Positions 45,799 through 58,248 of a DNA stretch of 64,000 nucleotides are shown piece after piece. The notes below the pieces were generated by a model. It was given only the letters and a program-made list of their open reading frames with translations, had not been told where the DNA came from and ran no database searches. Position numbers and translations under genes: made by a program. The first letter of the stretch is position 1. Each line of letters begins with the position of its first letter. Origin of the DNA: Gaeumannomyces sp. JS-464 (Eukaryota > Ascomycota > Sordariomycetes > Magnaporthales > Magnaporthaceae); the NCBI GenBank assembly GCA_002197995.1, contig NGZR01000003.1, forward strand, positions 5,952,001 to 6,016,000, given 5' to 3'.

Positions 45799-46320
45799 GG
45801 TTGGATTTTTTTTTTGTTTTTGTCTCGCCTCTAAACTTGTCTTGGTGGACTTGCCTTGTCAGGCTTAGTCGTGGGGGACTGTGTTGTGCGGTGCCGGGCT
45901 GCCTACAAACTCCGTCAATCTCGTCTTGGACAACGAGGCATCTCACAGATTCTTATAACCCGACTGCGTGGGCCCTCAAAGTCCGCGCCGCGGGGCTTTC
46001 ACGATCCTTCTCGGGCTTCAAACTAGAAAAATTCAATGGAGAGCAAGATTGAACTTTTGTCGTTGTGGATGCGGCGGGGTTGTATTGCTTGTCTTGGCTT
46101 TGGGTGCATGCCGTCGTCACTCCCCATCGGCTCAGCCACACAATCTCGCGCTGTCAGACGAGATCCCACTGCCGCTAACCAGTGGTAGCAGGAGGGCCAC
46201 CTTCGCTCCTTTATCGATGTAACTCAATACAGGCGGTGCACACAATCAGGCTGTATCCTCCACCTGCACCAGTGAATGCCTCGCTGCCCCAACGACAAAC
46301 GGACCCCGTCGCCTGTCGCC
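45799..46320. other. Intergenic region
   Basis: 522 bp between two minus-strand genes, holding the promoter of the GPI-type protein and 3' UTR of the transporter. An A/T-run pair at 45808-45823 is the only simple-sequence feature. Confidence 0.5.
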
Positions 46321-48139
46321 TTAGGTCAAATAAGGGTTGTACACCGATTCGTTCTGCACAGCCCGTCTGTACAGCTTCTTGTTGGACCGGCGGAGGTATA
46401 GCTTCAGACCCATGGCGCTCGTGGTGGCGATAATGGCCATCGCCATCATCAGGATGAAGGCGAGACGGTAGACTGGCTCCTCCGACTCGACGAAGAAATA
46501 CGGCGCAATGAGGTTGCCGATCTGGCCGAGCACATTGACCAGCGCCACCGAGATGGCTCGCTTCTCGGGCGTACGGCCCATGGTGTTGGAAGTCCAGGTG
46601 CTGATCAGAGGGTTGCTCTAAACGCGTGCACATCGCGGTTAGCAGTTGCTCGAGCGCAGCAAGGTGCACTGCAGCGTTGGGTCAGACGCCAGCGCAGGGG
46701 AAGGAAAAAAAAATGCCACTTACAAAGTACATGCCGCCAACGTAGATGAAGGACGCAGCATAGCGCGCCTTCCTGTCCTCGGTCGCCAGGCAGATAATGT
46801 AGCCAATGCAACCAAAGGCAATCGGCCCAGCAAAGTGAAAGCCGCGCTCCTTGGTCTTGTCCGAGTGCCAAGCGTTGACGAGCGAGCCGATGGCAGCGAA
46901 AATGTAGGGCGGGGCCGTCAGCACGAGCGTGATGACGCGCGAGTACCCAAAGCCCCTGACGATGGAGGGGAAGAAGTTTGAGAAGCCGTAGGCGGCCGAG
47001 ATGCCAATGTTCATGCCCACGAGCAGCCAGAACTTGTAGTCGAACACGGTCATCTTGAGGCCCTGCCACACGCCCGCCTTGGCCTCCGACGTCGACACGC
47101 GGTCCGCGAGGATGCGCGCCGCCGCCACCTTGCGCATGTCCTCGGTCATGAACCACCGCGCCGCGCTGTCCGTGTCCGAGTCCGGGTAATCGGGCAGGAT
47201 CCAGAAGCAGATCAAGGCCAGGCCTGCGCCGGTGGTAGCAAGGACGATGAACAGCCACTGCCAGCCGGCCAAGCCGTACGAGCCCTCGAGCGTGCCAAAA
47301 ACGACAGCCGCGATCAGACCCGCTACGCAAAACGCCAGCGTCTGCCCGGTGTAGAGGATGGCGCAACGAAGGGCCATCTCTTTGCGGGTATACCAGCAAG
47401 ACATGACATAAATAGCCTAGGAAGATTATTGACGTTAGGCAACGGTCGTCGGCGACTAATATCAAAGTGCAGGTGGGGGGAGTAACTGTCAGGAGGTCTT
47501 ACACCAGGGAACAGAGGAGCTTCTATCACGCCCAGGAAAAACCGGACAGCAATAAGCCCTTGGTAATTCGTTACACCGCAGGTAGCGGCAGAGACACCAG
47601 ACCATACCATCGCCATAGCGCAGAGGTACACGCTAGGCCGTACTTTCCCGATAATCATATTGGAAGGGACTTGGCCAAGAACGTAGCTTCGATATAAATG
47701 ATGTTAGCTTCGAATGGCACGGCGTACAAAAGTATGACCACAGTCTTCTGCACTCATCATACCCGAGACTGACAATAGACACAGCAGTGCCAAACTGGTA
47801 CCCCTGGAGGTTGAGGTCCTCGTCCAGGGAGCTGAGCCGGGCTTGTGCGATAGACGCCCGGTCGAGGTAGTTGAAAAGGTAAAGCACCCAGAGACACGGC
47901 AGCAAAGTCATGTCGAGTGTTTTGACCACCTTTCTCTCGAGCTCCTTCCAGTTGGGAATGCCGAGAGCCTCAATTTGCTCCTCTGCACTCGGCAGATGTT
48001 CCTCTTTCTTGAGCCCATCGTTGGCCTCGAGCACCGATGGCTCTCTTGTCACCTGATCGCCAGTCACGTTGCCAGCCGTCGCGTTGGCAAAGACAACATC
48101 ATCGACTGTCTGTGCCGAGGGCTTCTCTCCTGTAGCCAT
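46321..48139 (-). CDS. MFS transporter of the anion:cation symporter family (Dal5/allantoate-permease type)
   Basis: Plasma-membrane proton symporters of this family import organic anions such as allantoate, vitamins or small acids. Four exons: 47763..48139, 47503..47686, 46724..47416 and 46321..46617. Donors are GTATGA, GTAAGA and GTAAGT; acceptors are CGAAG, CCTAG and TTTAG. Phases close to 516 aa with no frame break. The cytosolic N-terminus leads into LLPCLWVLYLFNYLDRASIA (TM1, with the NYLDR signature), QVPSNMIIGKVRPSVYL, VRFFLGVIEAPLFPG, AIYVMSCWYTRKEMALRCAI, FSNFFPSIVRGFGYS and the C-terminal half WTSNTMGRTPEKRAISVALV, which includes the family's conserved NT-GRTKR-like loop. The substrate is unresolved. 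Confidence 0.92.
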
Positions 48140-51100
48140 GATGTTTGGGGTGGACAGGAGTGGTGCGAGTACACCGGAGAGGGGCAAGGGGGGGAGAAGG
48201 GGAGGGAGGGATGAGGACTGCTCCTTCAAACAGAAGATGAGCGGGCCACAGTCCTTCTTTTATAAACCAGAGCACAAAAGACAGGAAAAACCTGCACCCC
48301 AGACCGCCGACTGCGGGGGAGAGGAGAACGTGGAGGTCGGTGTGTATCGCCGGCCGGTCCTGAGTGCCTGGGCGTCGTTGACCCAGCACGCGGAGGAGGG
48401 TCTTCCTCTAACAACCGAGGTTGCCCTTCATATTCCGAGAAGTTATGCGGCCGTTCTCGGGCCTAGGACTGATAGACAGCCGAGCCCGGCTCCATGTGCT
48501 ACGTCCGCAGGAGTGCTGCTACGCCGCCGCAAAAGACAGGGGGTTGCGTGCATCGGTAGACTTGCCGAAGTGCTGCCATCTGTTTGCGTTGCACAAAAAC
48601 CAGTTACGAACCAGGGCCTAGAGCAAGAAACGTGGCAGACACGCTCCATCTCTGGTAGAGATTTGATCTTGTCGCGCTCCACACATGCCCGGGGACCCCA
48701 TGGGAAGAGAGGCGGGGAAATACCATGAGGCCGTTTCCTAGGACCTGGTCACAGTGAGCTGTCAGCCGGCCTGTGATACCGGCCGCATTGGTAAATAGCA
48801 CGCCGTCAATGAGCAACCATCATCTACCGCGACGAAGTCCGATATGTGCGCCGCGAGACGCGGCTCATCGAAGGCTTGGCATGCATCATGGAGTGGCAAG
48901 GGCCGGGCGGCTGTAGCACGCCATCGCACCACCTAGGACGTGCCGAGCCGGAACTCGGATGCACTACGGCGGGCTTCGGCCGCCGTACCAAGACGCGAAG
49001 GTCTTGGGCTTGTCACGAAATAAAGCCAACGTCTGCGAAGCCGAATCAAAGGGTTAAACGAAACAGTTGATGTGGGCTGGGACCGCAATTGTCCAAGAAG
49101 GCAGGGCAGGGAGAATTTAGAGGCCAAGATGTTCCAAGAATCTGTTGTTCTGGTTTATGTAACTCTAAGATAATAATCCGGACAGCGAATGAACACCTCA
49201 CCTCCTCACCTCTGGGGATTGGACATTCTCCGCAATACTTACTGCATCGAGAATGCGGCTCACGGATGAGGTTGAGCATGAAACTCAATTCTAGCCGCTG
49301 GTACTGCCCAGACTCTGTCCCTGGCGCTTGTGGGTCAGAGGTTGGCCTGCCAAGGTTGATGACCATATGAAGTCGACGGCAGGAGAAACGTGAAAGGCTT
49401 GAAAGGGGCAAAGAATCCGAACTGCGACAAGGGACGGGAGGAGGAATACGCGGGGTCTGGGATGATGGGCTTCAAAGGCTCTAACCATGGAACATTGCGT
49501 CGAGGAAAACATATGTGTACGGGCATCTTTACCCGGGCGATAAAGATGATTGGGTCTCAAGAGAAGAAATCAAGGTGAAGGTGAAGGAGACGTGTTTCTC
49601 ACCGAGGCTGATGGTTCTGTCAGCCCGCCGGCGAGGCTGGGTAAGCAACGAAAGAGGTGGGTTGGATGCGGGGCAGGTTTTCTCAGCTTCGATCACTTGC
49701 ACGAATCTCAGCCTTTCTCGAGGTGTGGGAACGTTGGATGACGTAGCAGTATAGCTACCACGCAATACCAGACGCTGAGGCCGCGACGTATCGATCTAGC
49801 CCCGGCGGTATCGCGGCAGGGAGCACTCGCGAGGGGGAGATGGGATGATGTAACCTCACATGGTGACCTGCCCAACGGATGGGACGTATCCTATGGGTGT
49901 GGGCAATTGGACGTGGTGACGTGAATGTTGATGATGGCATGTGAGTATGATGACCACGAGAGGGTGTATGGAGTTAACGTTTATTCGGCGAGCCAGCTCA
50001 GAGAGGATAGGCAGGCTTCTGCCACAGGAGCACCGCAATGCTCTGACCAGCAGGGTTCCATGGATCTGATGTGGGGGAAGCTCTCGGGGCTGATGCCGAA
50101 GTTCGGGACTTGCGGGGAAGCCTGCCGCTTCCGGGTCCAGGACGAAACGCCTGGAGTGATGTGGGGGATCCGACAGGAGGTTCGAGAACGTCCCCCCGAA
50201 CGTCCCGCTCCCGGAACTGACCATCAGCTCTGCGCTGTGTTTTTCCCGTTCGTCAACCGGCCTGGGACTAGCATCCATTGCAGTGAGGCGGTACGGCCCG
50301 ACACCTCGCGTAGAGATGCCGTCAGCAGCTCTTGCCGCCGGTACGGATAAAGTCGGACGATTCCAGCAGCGCATCGGCCAAGGCTTCTGGGCAACCCAAG
50401 CCGGGGACAGTGGGTTGGCAAGGATTCTCATATTCCATAACCAACACCAACGGTGCCAACTAATGTCGATTGGCTGGTGGCGTGAGGCAGGCGAAGCATC
50501 AGTCCTCAGGTAGGGAGACGGGGCGCCTAACGGCAGCCTTTGAGCTGCAGAGCCATTCGGATCTCTGACCAGCGAGAATGCGTTTTGGTGAGAATGGCTT
50601 GAATCCTTCGCTTTCGTTGCGCAAGTGGCCAGTGAGAATAGCGCCGGCGGTAGGACGGTGGCGGGACGTTGCAGAGGAACGTTACATGTACATGGAGCCG
50701 GGCGAAAGAATGGAGGGAGGAATCGAGCCGGCCTCTCTGGGCGGGTGTGCACTGTGCGCCGACTGACAACTGACAAGGGAGGTCAAAAACGCGATCAAGT
50801 GCAGTTAGTGGAGGAAGGCCTTGCAGGGACCGACGGCACGAGTGACCTCCCCGCAGCTGGGTGAGAACGGCCTGGGGGATTGCGATGGCAGGACGAGTGA
50901 GAGAAAGAGCCCCGGTCACACCACTCCAAGCCAATGGCGGGTTGCGCAGCGAGAAATTGAGAGTGGACCCCTGTTCCGTGCCTTCGTGTTGTCCCCCAGA
51001 GCTCTCTCAGCACGGCCAATCACTGGCCGCCCATTCGGCCCGGCCTTATCGCGTGCCACATCAACGAGTCCCGGCCTTTTGGCAGGCTCAGGGGCGTCTG

Positions 51101-52343
51101 TCGTCGGGGTTGGTTGTCGAGAAATTCCTTCGCTTTCCTCCGCTAGCCGACCTTCGCTCGGCCAAGTATGAGACGAATCCGACTTTTAGCGAGAGAGCTG
51201 GTAAACATGCAAGGGAGAAAATACTGAGGCAGGATGCAGGAGAGGAAAACCAACGGAACGGCAATCTTAGGCAAGTGCTCCTGCGCGAGGCCTTGCCACA
51301 TTTTCGGTGGGGTTTGCTGCATTTTTCTTCTCTTCGACCTCAACGATACGCTGTGGGATTTGCTGCGTTTCCACTCATTCCCCAAACCATGGGATCGGAT
51401 ATCTGTGGATATCTCGGACCTGAGGCCACTCCGCTATCCTATCGGTCAAGCTGTCCCATGCTGGCCCAAGAGCGGCAGGTCGACCTTTGCGCATGTCATC
51501 TGAGCCACGCGACCTTGAATACGCACACTCGCGGGGGCTCGTAAAGGCACACTGTGAAGGCGAAGATGCTACCTTTGCCACAAGCTGTTACGCCCAGCAA
51601 GTGTCATGTTGTACGCACATACTAGCACGCAGACGTGTGTACAGGGGGACTGCAGAATTGGAAGAGGGGGACAGGCGGTACTGCAGCCGTACCGCAAGAA
51701 GTTACATGCCAGGCATGCAGAATTGGGGCCCGGTCTCCTGTGGCCAGGCGTTGAAGTGCCATCGACCTCCAGATCTGTGCTAGCAGGGGTTCGGGGGATG
51801 CGGAGGAGAGGTTGCCTGAGTGGGCTCGAGGAAGTCTGTCCCTATCGGACCCTACTTGAGCGAGGCTTACTTTAAGCTTGTGCCGTACCCTCTTTTAATT
51901 GCCCCCGCAGGGCCACTTCAATTCCTCCTTCATTTCGACTCTCGAGCGCAAACCCAGAGAAGCAGGGACCCCTAGACTGGAATTTTCCTTCTGCTCTCCT
52001 TGCACCTTCACGCGGCGCAGCCTCGGCTTTAAGAAGGCACTGGCAGTACGTCGCCGTCGCCGTCGCAGCGCCCATTCTTGCAGCTCGCACGAGTTTCTAA
52101 CCGAGGACTTCTGCTGGCGCCCCATTTTCGGCTGCCCACACACACTACTCCGGTTCTGTCGCTGAGTTCAGCCGCCAAGAAGGAGGCTGCCGAAGAGCGC
52201 TGAACTGCCGGCGCTATCGATTGACGGAGCGTTTTAGCCGCAGTTGAGAGAATCTCCCGACTGGCGCGCGCATTCTTGCTTGCGCAGCTTCTAGAAGGTT
52301 TTTAGGGGCTACTTAATTGGAGGGCTTCTTTGGAACAACCACA
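48140..52343. other. 4.2-kb interval between divergent genes
   Basis: It holds promoters of the Dal5-type carrier (left) and the UNC93-like gene (right). A 306-codon minus-strand frame (49856-50776) is the longest open stretch, but it shows no domain and looks compositional. I saw no RNA gene, repeat array or transposon protein. Confidence 0.45.
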
Positions 52344-53993
52344 ATGTCCGACGCCAGGGAGCCAGCACCGCACGGCGCGCCGGACCAGCCGGTTGACAAT
52401 GCCGCCAAGCCCGTCGCGCCGGAGCCCACAGCGGCCCCGGTGGCGCCAGGGGCCGGGTTTGAGCGCCCCGGAGGCTGGATGTACAAGCGGTGGAAGCTGG
52501 CGGGGCACAAGTTCAACATCTGGTACGCGTCACCCAAGGCGCAGCTGCTGGTCGTGTCCATGGTGTGCTTCCTGTGCCCCGGCATGTTCAACGCCCTCAC
52601 CGGCCTGGGCGACGGCGGGCTCAGCGACAACGCGAGCGTCCAGGCCAAGGCCAACACGGCCCTCTACTCCACCTTTGCCGTCGTCGGCTTCTTCTCGGGC
52701 ACCTTTGCCAACCGCCTCGGCATCAAGGCCACCATGGCCTTTGGCGGCCTCGGCTACTGCATCTACGCCGCCAGTCTCCTGTCCTACAAGCACACCCAGA
52801 ACGGCGGCTTCTGCATCTTCGCCGGCGCCTTCCTCGGCGTCTGCGCCGGCCTGCTGTGGTGCGGCCAGGGCGCCATCATGATGTCGTACCCGCCCGAGTC
52901 GCAGAAGGGCCGCTACATCAGCTGGTTCTGGGTCATTTTCAACCTCGGCGCCGTCGTCGGTGCCTTCATCCCGCTCGGCCAGAACATCAACAACATCACC
53001 GGCCCCGCCACGACGGCACCTACATCGGCTTCATCGTGCTCATGGTCCTCGGTGCCGCCCTGGCCCTCTTCCTCTGCAATAGCAACGACGTCGTGCGCGA
53101 GGACGGGTCCAAGGTCATCGTCATGAAGAACCCGTCGTGGCAGTCCGAGATCTGGGGGCTTTGGGAGGTCCTGATCGAGGCGCCGTGGATCGTCGCGCTC
53201 TTCCCCATGTTCTTCTCGTCCAACATCTTCTACGCCTACCAGCTCAACAACATGAACGGCGCCCTCTTCAACACCCGCACCCGCTCGCTCAACAACCTGC
53301 TCTACTGGCTCGCCCAGATCTTCGGCGCCATCCTCATGGGCTACGCCCTCGACTTCCCCAGGATCCGCCGCTCCATGCGCGCCAAGATCTCGTTTGGCAT
53401 CCTCCTCGTCCTCACCTTTGTCATCTGGGGCGGCGGCTGGGCCTTCCAGAGCAAGCAGCCGACGCGCGCCTTCGTCAAGGCCAAGGACAGCCCCTACGTG
53501 CACATTGACTGGACCGATGGTGGCGAGCGCTACGTCGGCCCCGCCTTCCTGCTGATGTTCTACGCCGTGTTCGACGCCGCCTTCCAGACGTCCATCTACT
53601 GGTACATGGGCGCCCTGTCCAACTCGGGACGCAAGACGGCCAACATGGCCGGCTTCTACAAAGGGATCCAATCCGCCGGTGCTGCCGTCTTTTGGAGCTT
53701 GGACGGCGTTAACCAGCTCGAGTTCAACACCATCTTTGGTGCGACTGTAAGTCTCTTCGCTCCCTAGCAGCTGTCCCGGTATCCCTGCTGTTTAGATCAT
53801 TGTACTGACGTATTTTTGATTCATGTTTTTGCAGTGGGGTCTCCTGGCAGGCAGCATTCTCATCGCCGCTCCGATCATCTTCTTCAAGATCAAGGACACG
53901 GTCCCGCTTGAGGAAGATTTAAAGAACACGGACGAGACGATCGAGGACGTCGTGGCGCCGGGAGCTGTCGCCGAGAAGAGGGTCGATGTCTAA
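52344..53993 (+). CDS. UNC93-like MFS membrane protein, one frame break
   Basis: Fungal UNC93-like (DUF895) proteins are 11-12-helix membrane proteins of the major facilitator fold with unknown substrate. ATG at 52344 (MSDAREPAPH) is used; the earlier TTG at 52317 is not a eukaryotic start. Exons: 52344..53746 and 53835..53993 (donor GTAAGT, acceptor TTGCAG). Exon 1 changes frame near 53011, between IPLGQNINNITGPAT and DGTYIGFIVLMVLGAAL. Adding one base gives 1404 nt (phase 0) and 520 aa overall. Typical blocks are QLLVVSMVCFLCPGMFNALT, WCGQGAIMMSYPPESQKGRY, FSSNIFYAYQLNNMNGALFN, IYWYMGALSNSGRKTANMAG and a short acidic C-tail. Confidence 0.9.
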
Positions 53994-55730
53994 GGGACGT
54001 TTGCAAGGCCATGTCGTTCACTGCAATAATTGTGCTTTATCCTGTTTTCTATCACGGCCTCCACGATCCATATACTTAATAGTCTGTAGCCACGCACTCT
54101 AGTGGGCAGTTTCTCGAGCTTATTCGCGTCAAGCACATCGTATTGCAGGGTCAAGTTGCCTGACCCGGCACGGGTCGCTGTAGGACTTTGTAGCCTAGAT
54201 GCAATGATGCACAGACGCGTTAAAAATACCTCGAGCAGAAGACGTGACTTGGTGTCTTTTTCCGAGCTCATGCCAGCAAAAACCGTTGTAGATGGGCGCT
54301 TGTACGCTGGTTGAAATCGAAGGCGGGGGTTTGGGGGTTTGTTTGGCGGCAAAATAGGCACGAATTAGGGGCCCTGTGCTGTGCCACATGCGGCATAACC
54401 CATCCCTCATTCTTTGATGGCACAACAGAATCTCGAGGATAGAAGAGCTGTGACTTGTATCGGAAAGCGCAGTCGACGACGCTCAGTTAGCGTGGATTTG
54501 ACGCCTCGAAGCAGGACCTGTTCAAAAAGACCGTCAATTATAGAGCTCTTGAGCTGCCGGCGCCGTCGGCAACATTGACTCTGTTGACGGTTTTGGTGGT
54601 TGGCATTGTGGTTGAATACAGTCGGTTGCGACGCGCCGAGCACACGCGCGTCCGTCGCAGGGGCGGGCTGGCCATCGAAGCGCAAAGCTCATTGCCGTGG
54701 GAAACTCCCATCATGGAGGGTTCCGGGCGCGAATTCTGCCAAGTTTGGAGAGGAAGGGGTCGCGTGAACCAGAAATTAAAAGCAACCCCACGTCGAGGCC
54801 GGGCGGTGCGGGAGGTTTGCTTTATTAGCCGAGACTGGGCCAGACAGGTGCGCGCGCATTGTCAACAAGGCTTGGCCTCCACAGCTTGGCTGGCGGCAGG
54901 TGGGAGGCCGGCCGGGCCAACGGAGTTCAGTAACCGAGCCTGGCCCGGCCGACCGAAGCTCTGGTCTGAGGTGGGGGTGGTAGCGTCCCGCGGTGCTGTG
55001 GCAGACGGACATGAATTCCTCAAAGACGCAAACGAAGCATTGCAGGCGTCAACGGTCCATGCAGGTGCCGACGTGCCGGCCAGCCATCATGCAGGTGATC
55101 AATTGGTATTATGATAATATGCGATTTCGCTCAACCGGAAAGGCGGCGCAATTATCTCCATTTTTTTCTTTTCTTTTTCTCTCGTGGTTCGAGAATCATG
55201 ATAAAAAAAAAAAAAAAAAAAACCCGGCGGAGCGGAATGACGTGTGGCTCCCGCGACGTTCGATTGGCGGAAGCTGGCCGAGCTCACCAGGGTTGAGGCT
55301 GAAGCTCCCGCCTTTTGACGTCGGCCGGCTGGGATTTCAGTGGGGCTGACTCAGGGGTGTAACCACGCAGCACAGCGCCTGCAGCTTTCTCCACCCAGGA
55401 GGGGCATGAGCCCATCCTTTGACCCCCAAAAGATGGGATGGAGAGCGGAGCAGGGACGACTGCCTTCTTCCCAGCATGCAAATTCCCTTGCCAATGCCAG
55501 TGGCGTGGTGGGTGGGTGACGACCGCCCGGGCTGGTGGTGTGAAGCTACTTAAGCCTGGCCCCGCTGCTGCTTCTTGGTTCCCCAGCCTCGGCCTCGTCC
55601 TGTGTCTCTTTCATCCCTGCGATATCCCCCAGCCTGCTCCGGCCTCGACGCACTGCCCGGCACCGGACAATACCCCCAGCAGCCCGGATAGCCCCTACCC
55701 ACCCGCAGCCAGCTTTGCAACACCGCCAAC
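53994..55730. other. Intergenic region upstream of ach1
   Basis: Left part: UNC93-like 3' UTR. Right part: promoter and leader of ach1 with a 20-A tract at about 55203-55222. No gene was recognised. Confidence 0.5.
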
Positions 55731-57587
55731 ATGTCGGGCCAGATCTCGGCGGCCCTCAAGTCCCGCATCAAGCGGCCGTCGATGCTGAGCAAGATCTGCA
55801 GGCCTGAGGATCTGCTCCACCACTTCCCAAACGGCGCCTACATCGGCTGGTCGGGCTTCACCGGCGTTGGATATCCCAAGTGAGTGTGCCAGCACGTCGC
55901 GGGGCCCATCGGCACCTCTCAATGGCTCGTCTCTTGATGCCAGCTCCTGACGACGGTTTCCCCAATCCGCAGAAAAACCCCCACATTCCTGGCGAACCAT
56001 GTCGAGCAAAACAACCTCCAGGGGAAGCTCAGGTACTCCCTCTTCGTGGGAGCTTCGTCCGGCGCTGAGACGGAGGACAGGTGGGCGTCACTCAACATGA
56101 TCGAGAGGCGGAGCCCTCATCAGGTTGGCAAGTCCATCGCCAAGGGAATCAACGAGGGCAGGATAAACTTCTTCGACAAGCACCTGTCCATGTTTCCCAC
56201 GGACCTAGTATACGTAAGGCGACCCGGGACACCAGGGCCGTGGCCAATGACGTACCCCGTCCTTTGAGCAGGCCAATGCTGACCCTACTTGTTTGTGCTG
56301 CTCAGGGGTACTACACAAAGGATAGGCCGAAGAACAGCCTCGACGTTACCGTGGTGGAGGCGACCGAGATCCTGGAGGATGGCAGCATCGTGCCAGGAGC
56401 TTCGGTTGGCGCCACGCCAGAGCTTGTTCAGATGGCAGACAAGGTATGGACCGCTCTTAAGGGGCCGTTTGCGGTTTCTATACTGTATGCGAGGGAGCAA
56501 CTGGGCAGCTGGCTGATGCGTTACATTTCCCCGTACAGATCATTATCGAGGTCAACACATCGCTTCCCAGGATGGAGGGCCTCCACGATATCACTATGAC
56601 GGACCTACCGCCAAACCGGAAGCCGTACCTGGTCATGGCTGTTGAAGACCGTATTGGCCGGACGTCGATCCCGATTGATACCGACAAGGTCGTCGGCGTG
56701 GTGCACTCGGACTACCAGGACCAAACCATGCCCAACACGGCCGAGGACGATGCCTCGCGCGCAATCGCGACCAACCTGATTGAATTCCTGGAGCACGAGG
56801 TCGCTCACGGCCGCCTGCCCAAGAACCTGCTACCGCTGCAGTCCGGCATCGGCAATATCGCCAACGCTGTCGTCGGCGGACTGGCCAGCTCGCAGTTCCA
56901 GAACCTCAAGGTGTGGACCGAGGTCATCCAGGACACCTTCCTGGACCTGTTTGACAGCGGCAAGCTCGACTTCGCGACGGCAACCTCGGTGCGCTTCTCC
57001 CCCGAAGGCTTCAAGCGCTTTTACGACCAGTGGGACAGCTACAAGGGCAAGCTGCTGCTGCGATCGCAGTCGGTTTCCAACAGCCCCGAGATCATCAGGC
57101 GGCTGGGTGTCATCGGCATGAAACCCCCGTCGAGGTGGACATCTACGCGCACGCCAACAGCACGTGCGTCATGGGCTCGCGCATGCTCAACGGCCTCGGC
57201 GGCTCGGCCGACTTCCTGCGCTCGTCCAAGTACAGCATCATGCACACCCCCGCGACGCGTCCGGCAAAGACGGACCCGCACGGCGTTTCGTGCATCGTGC
57301 CCATGTGCACGCACGTCGACCAGACCGAGCACGACCTCGACGTTATCGTGACGGAGCATGGTCTTGCCGACGTCCGGGGGCTGAGCCCGCGCGAGCGCGC
57401 TAGGCTCATCATCAAGAAGTGCGCTCACCCCATCTACCAGCCCATCCTGCAGGGCTACTTCGACAAGGCCGAGTTTGAGTGCCTGCGCAAGGGCATGGGC
57501 CACGAGCCCCACCTTCTCTTCAACTCGTTCGACATGCACAAGGCCCTCGTGGAGGAGGGCAGCATGCAAAAGGTCAAGGGTTGGTGA
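55731..57587 (+). CDS. ach1: Acetyl-CoA hydrolase / CoA-transferase Ach1 (acu-8 type), one frame break
   Basis: Mitochondrial enzyme that moves CoA between acetate and short acyl-CoAs (succinyl-CoA:acetate transfer), needed for acetate use and detoxification; Neurospora acu-8 is the homologue. Exons: 55731..55879, 55973..56213, 56306..56443 and 56539..57587, with donors GTGAGT, GTAAGG and GTATGG and acceptors CGCAG, CTCAG and TACAG. Near 57122 the frame changes between VIGM and [14 protein letters not shown] (sequence ATGAA-ACCCCC). Adding one base gives 526 codons (525 aa), the length of yeast Ach1. Motifs: [33 protein letters not shown] and [15 protein letters not shown] (likely active-site Glu), then [14 protein letters not shown] near the C-terminus. 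Confidence 0.95.
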
Positions 57588-58248
57588 GGGCCGGCCGCCC
57601 GCTGAGAGGGGGTGTGGCGTGAGATGGAAAAGTGTGTATCAAGCCACACAAAAAATGGTTGAGAGAGAAGGACAACAACGCATCACTGTTTAACCGCTAT
57701 ATACCACATTCTTATACATATATTTTTTTTTCTGGAGCGCCAGCAAGCCTATTTGCGTTTCAAATTCCTTTTTGCTTTCCCGTGATCCGCCGAGCTCTAC
57801 TCTTTGCCACGCGGGTGTCCCTGGCGGCGCATTCATCCCACGCGCCACTTTCGGCTTTTGGCCATCCTGCATTATAGGCTCTACAGGTACCTACCCCGTT
57901 TGACCTCATAAGGCTGAAGCATACAGTACGATACAGAGATCTGTTGAGATGTCCACCGGCCTGGCGGTTTTCAGGGGTTTCATTTCCCCAACGACCAACC
58001 CGCCGAAGTCAATGTATCACCTCAGATGTCATTACCTGAGTTCATACTTCAGCCCGTTTGGCTGGATGAGGGATTGCCAGACAGCGCCAGCCGCGGTATA
58101 TAACGTATAGAGCTGCACCCTGCTGTGGACCATCTTTCGTGTTCTCTTTCTTCCTTCTCGGTCATCTGTCCTATCCTTCTCTTGCTAGACACACCCTTAT
58201 TCATCAAGCTAAAGTCACTCGCTATTTTCCCAATTCCTTCCAGCATCC
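57588..58248. other. Intergenic region
   Basis: 661 bp: ach1 3' UTR, then promoter of the next plus-strand gene with a TATA-like GTATATAACG near 58095 and a CT-rich leader (58140-58200). No gene was recognised. Confidence 0.5.

Noticed and set aside
41365..48139. Secondary-metabolite cluster (methyltransferase plus transporter)
   Set aside because: No backbone synthase, and the genes between them (battenin and a GPI-type protein) are unrelated.
49856..50776. 306-codon minus-strand open frame
   Set aside because: Arg/Pro/Ser-rich composition, no domain, signal peptide or splice support. It looks like chance openness in GC-rich DNA.
52913..53671. 252-codon frame antisense to the UNC93-like gene
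   Set aside because: Shadow frame; the sense strand carries conserved membrane segments.
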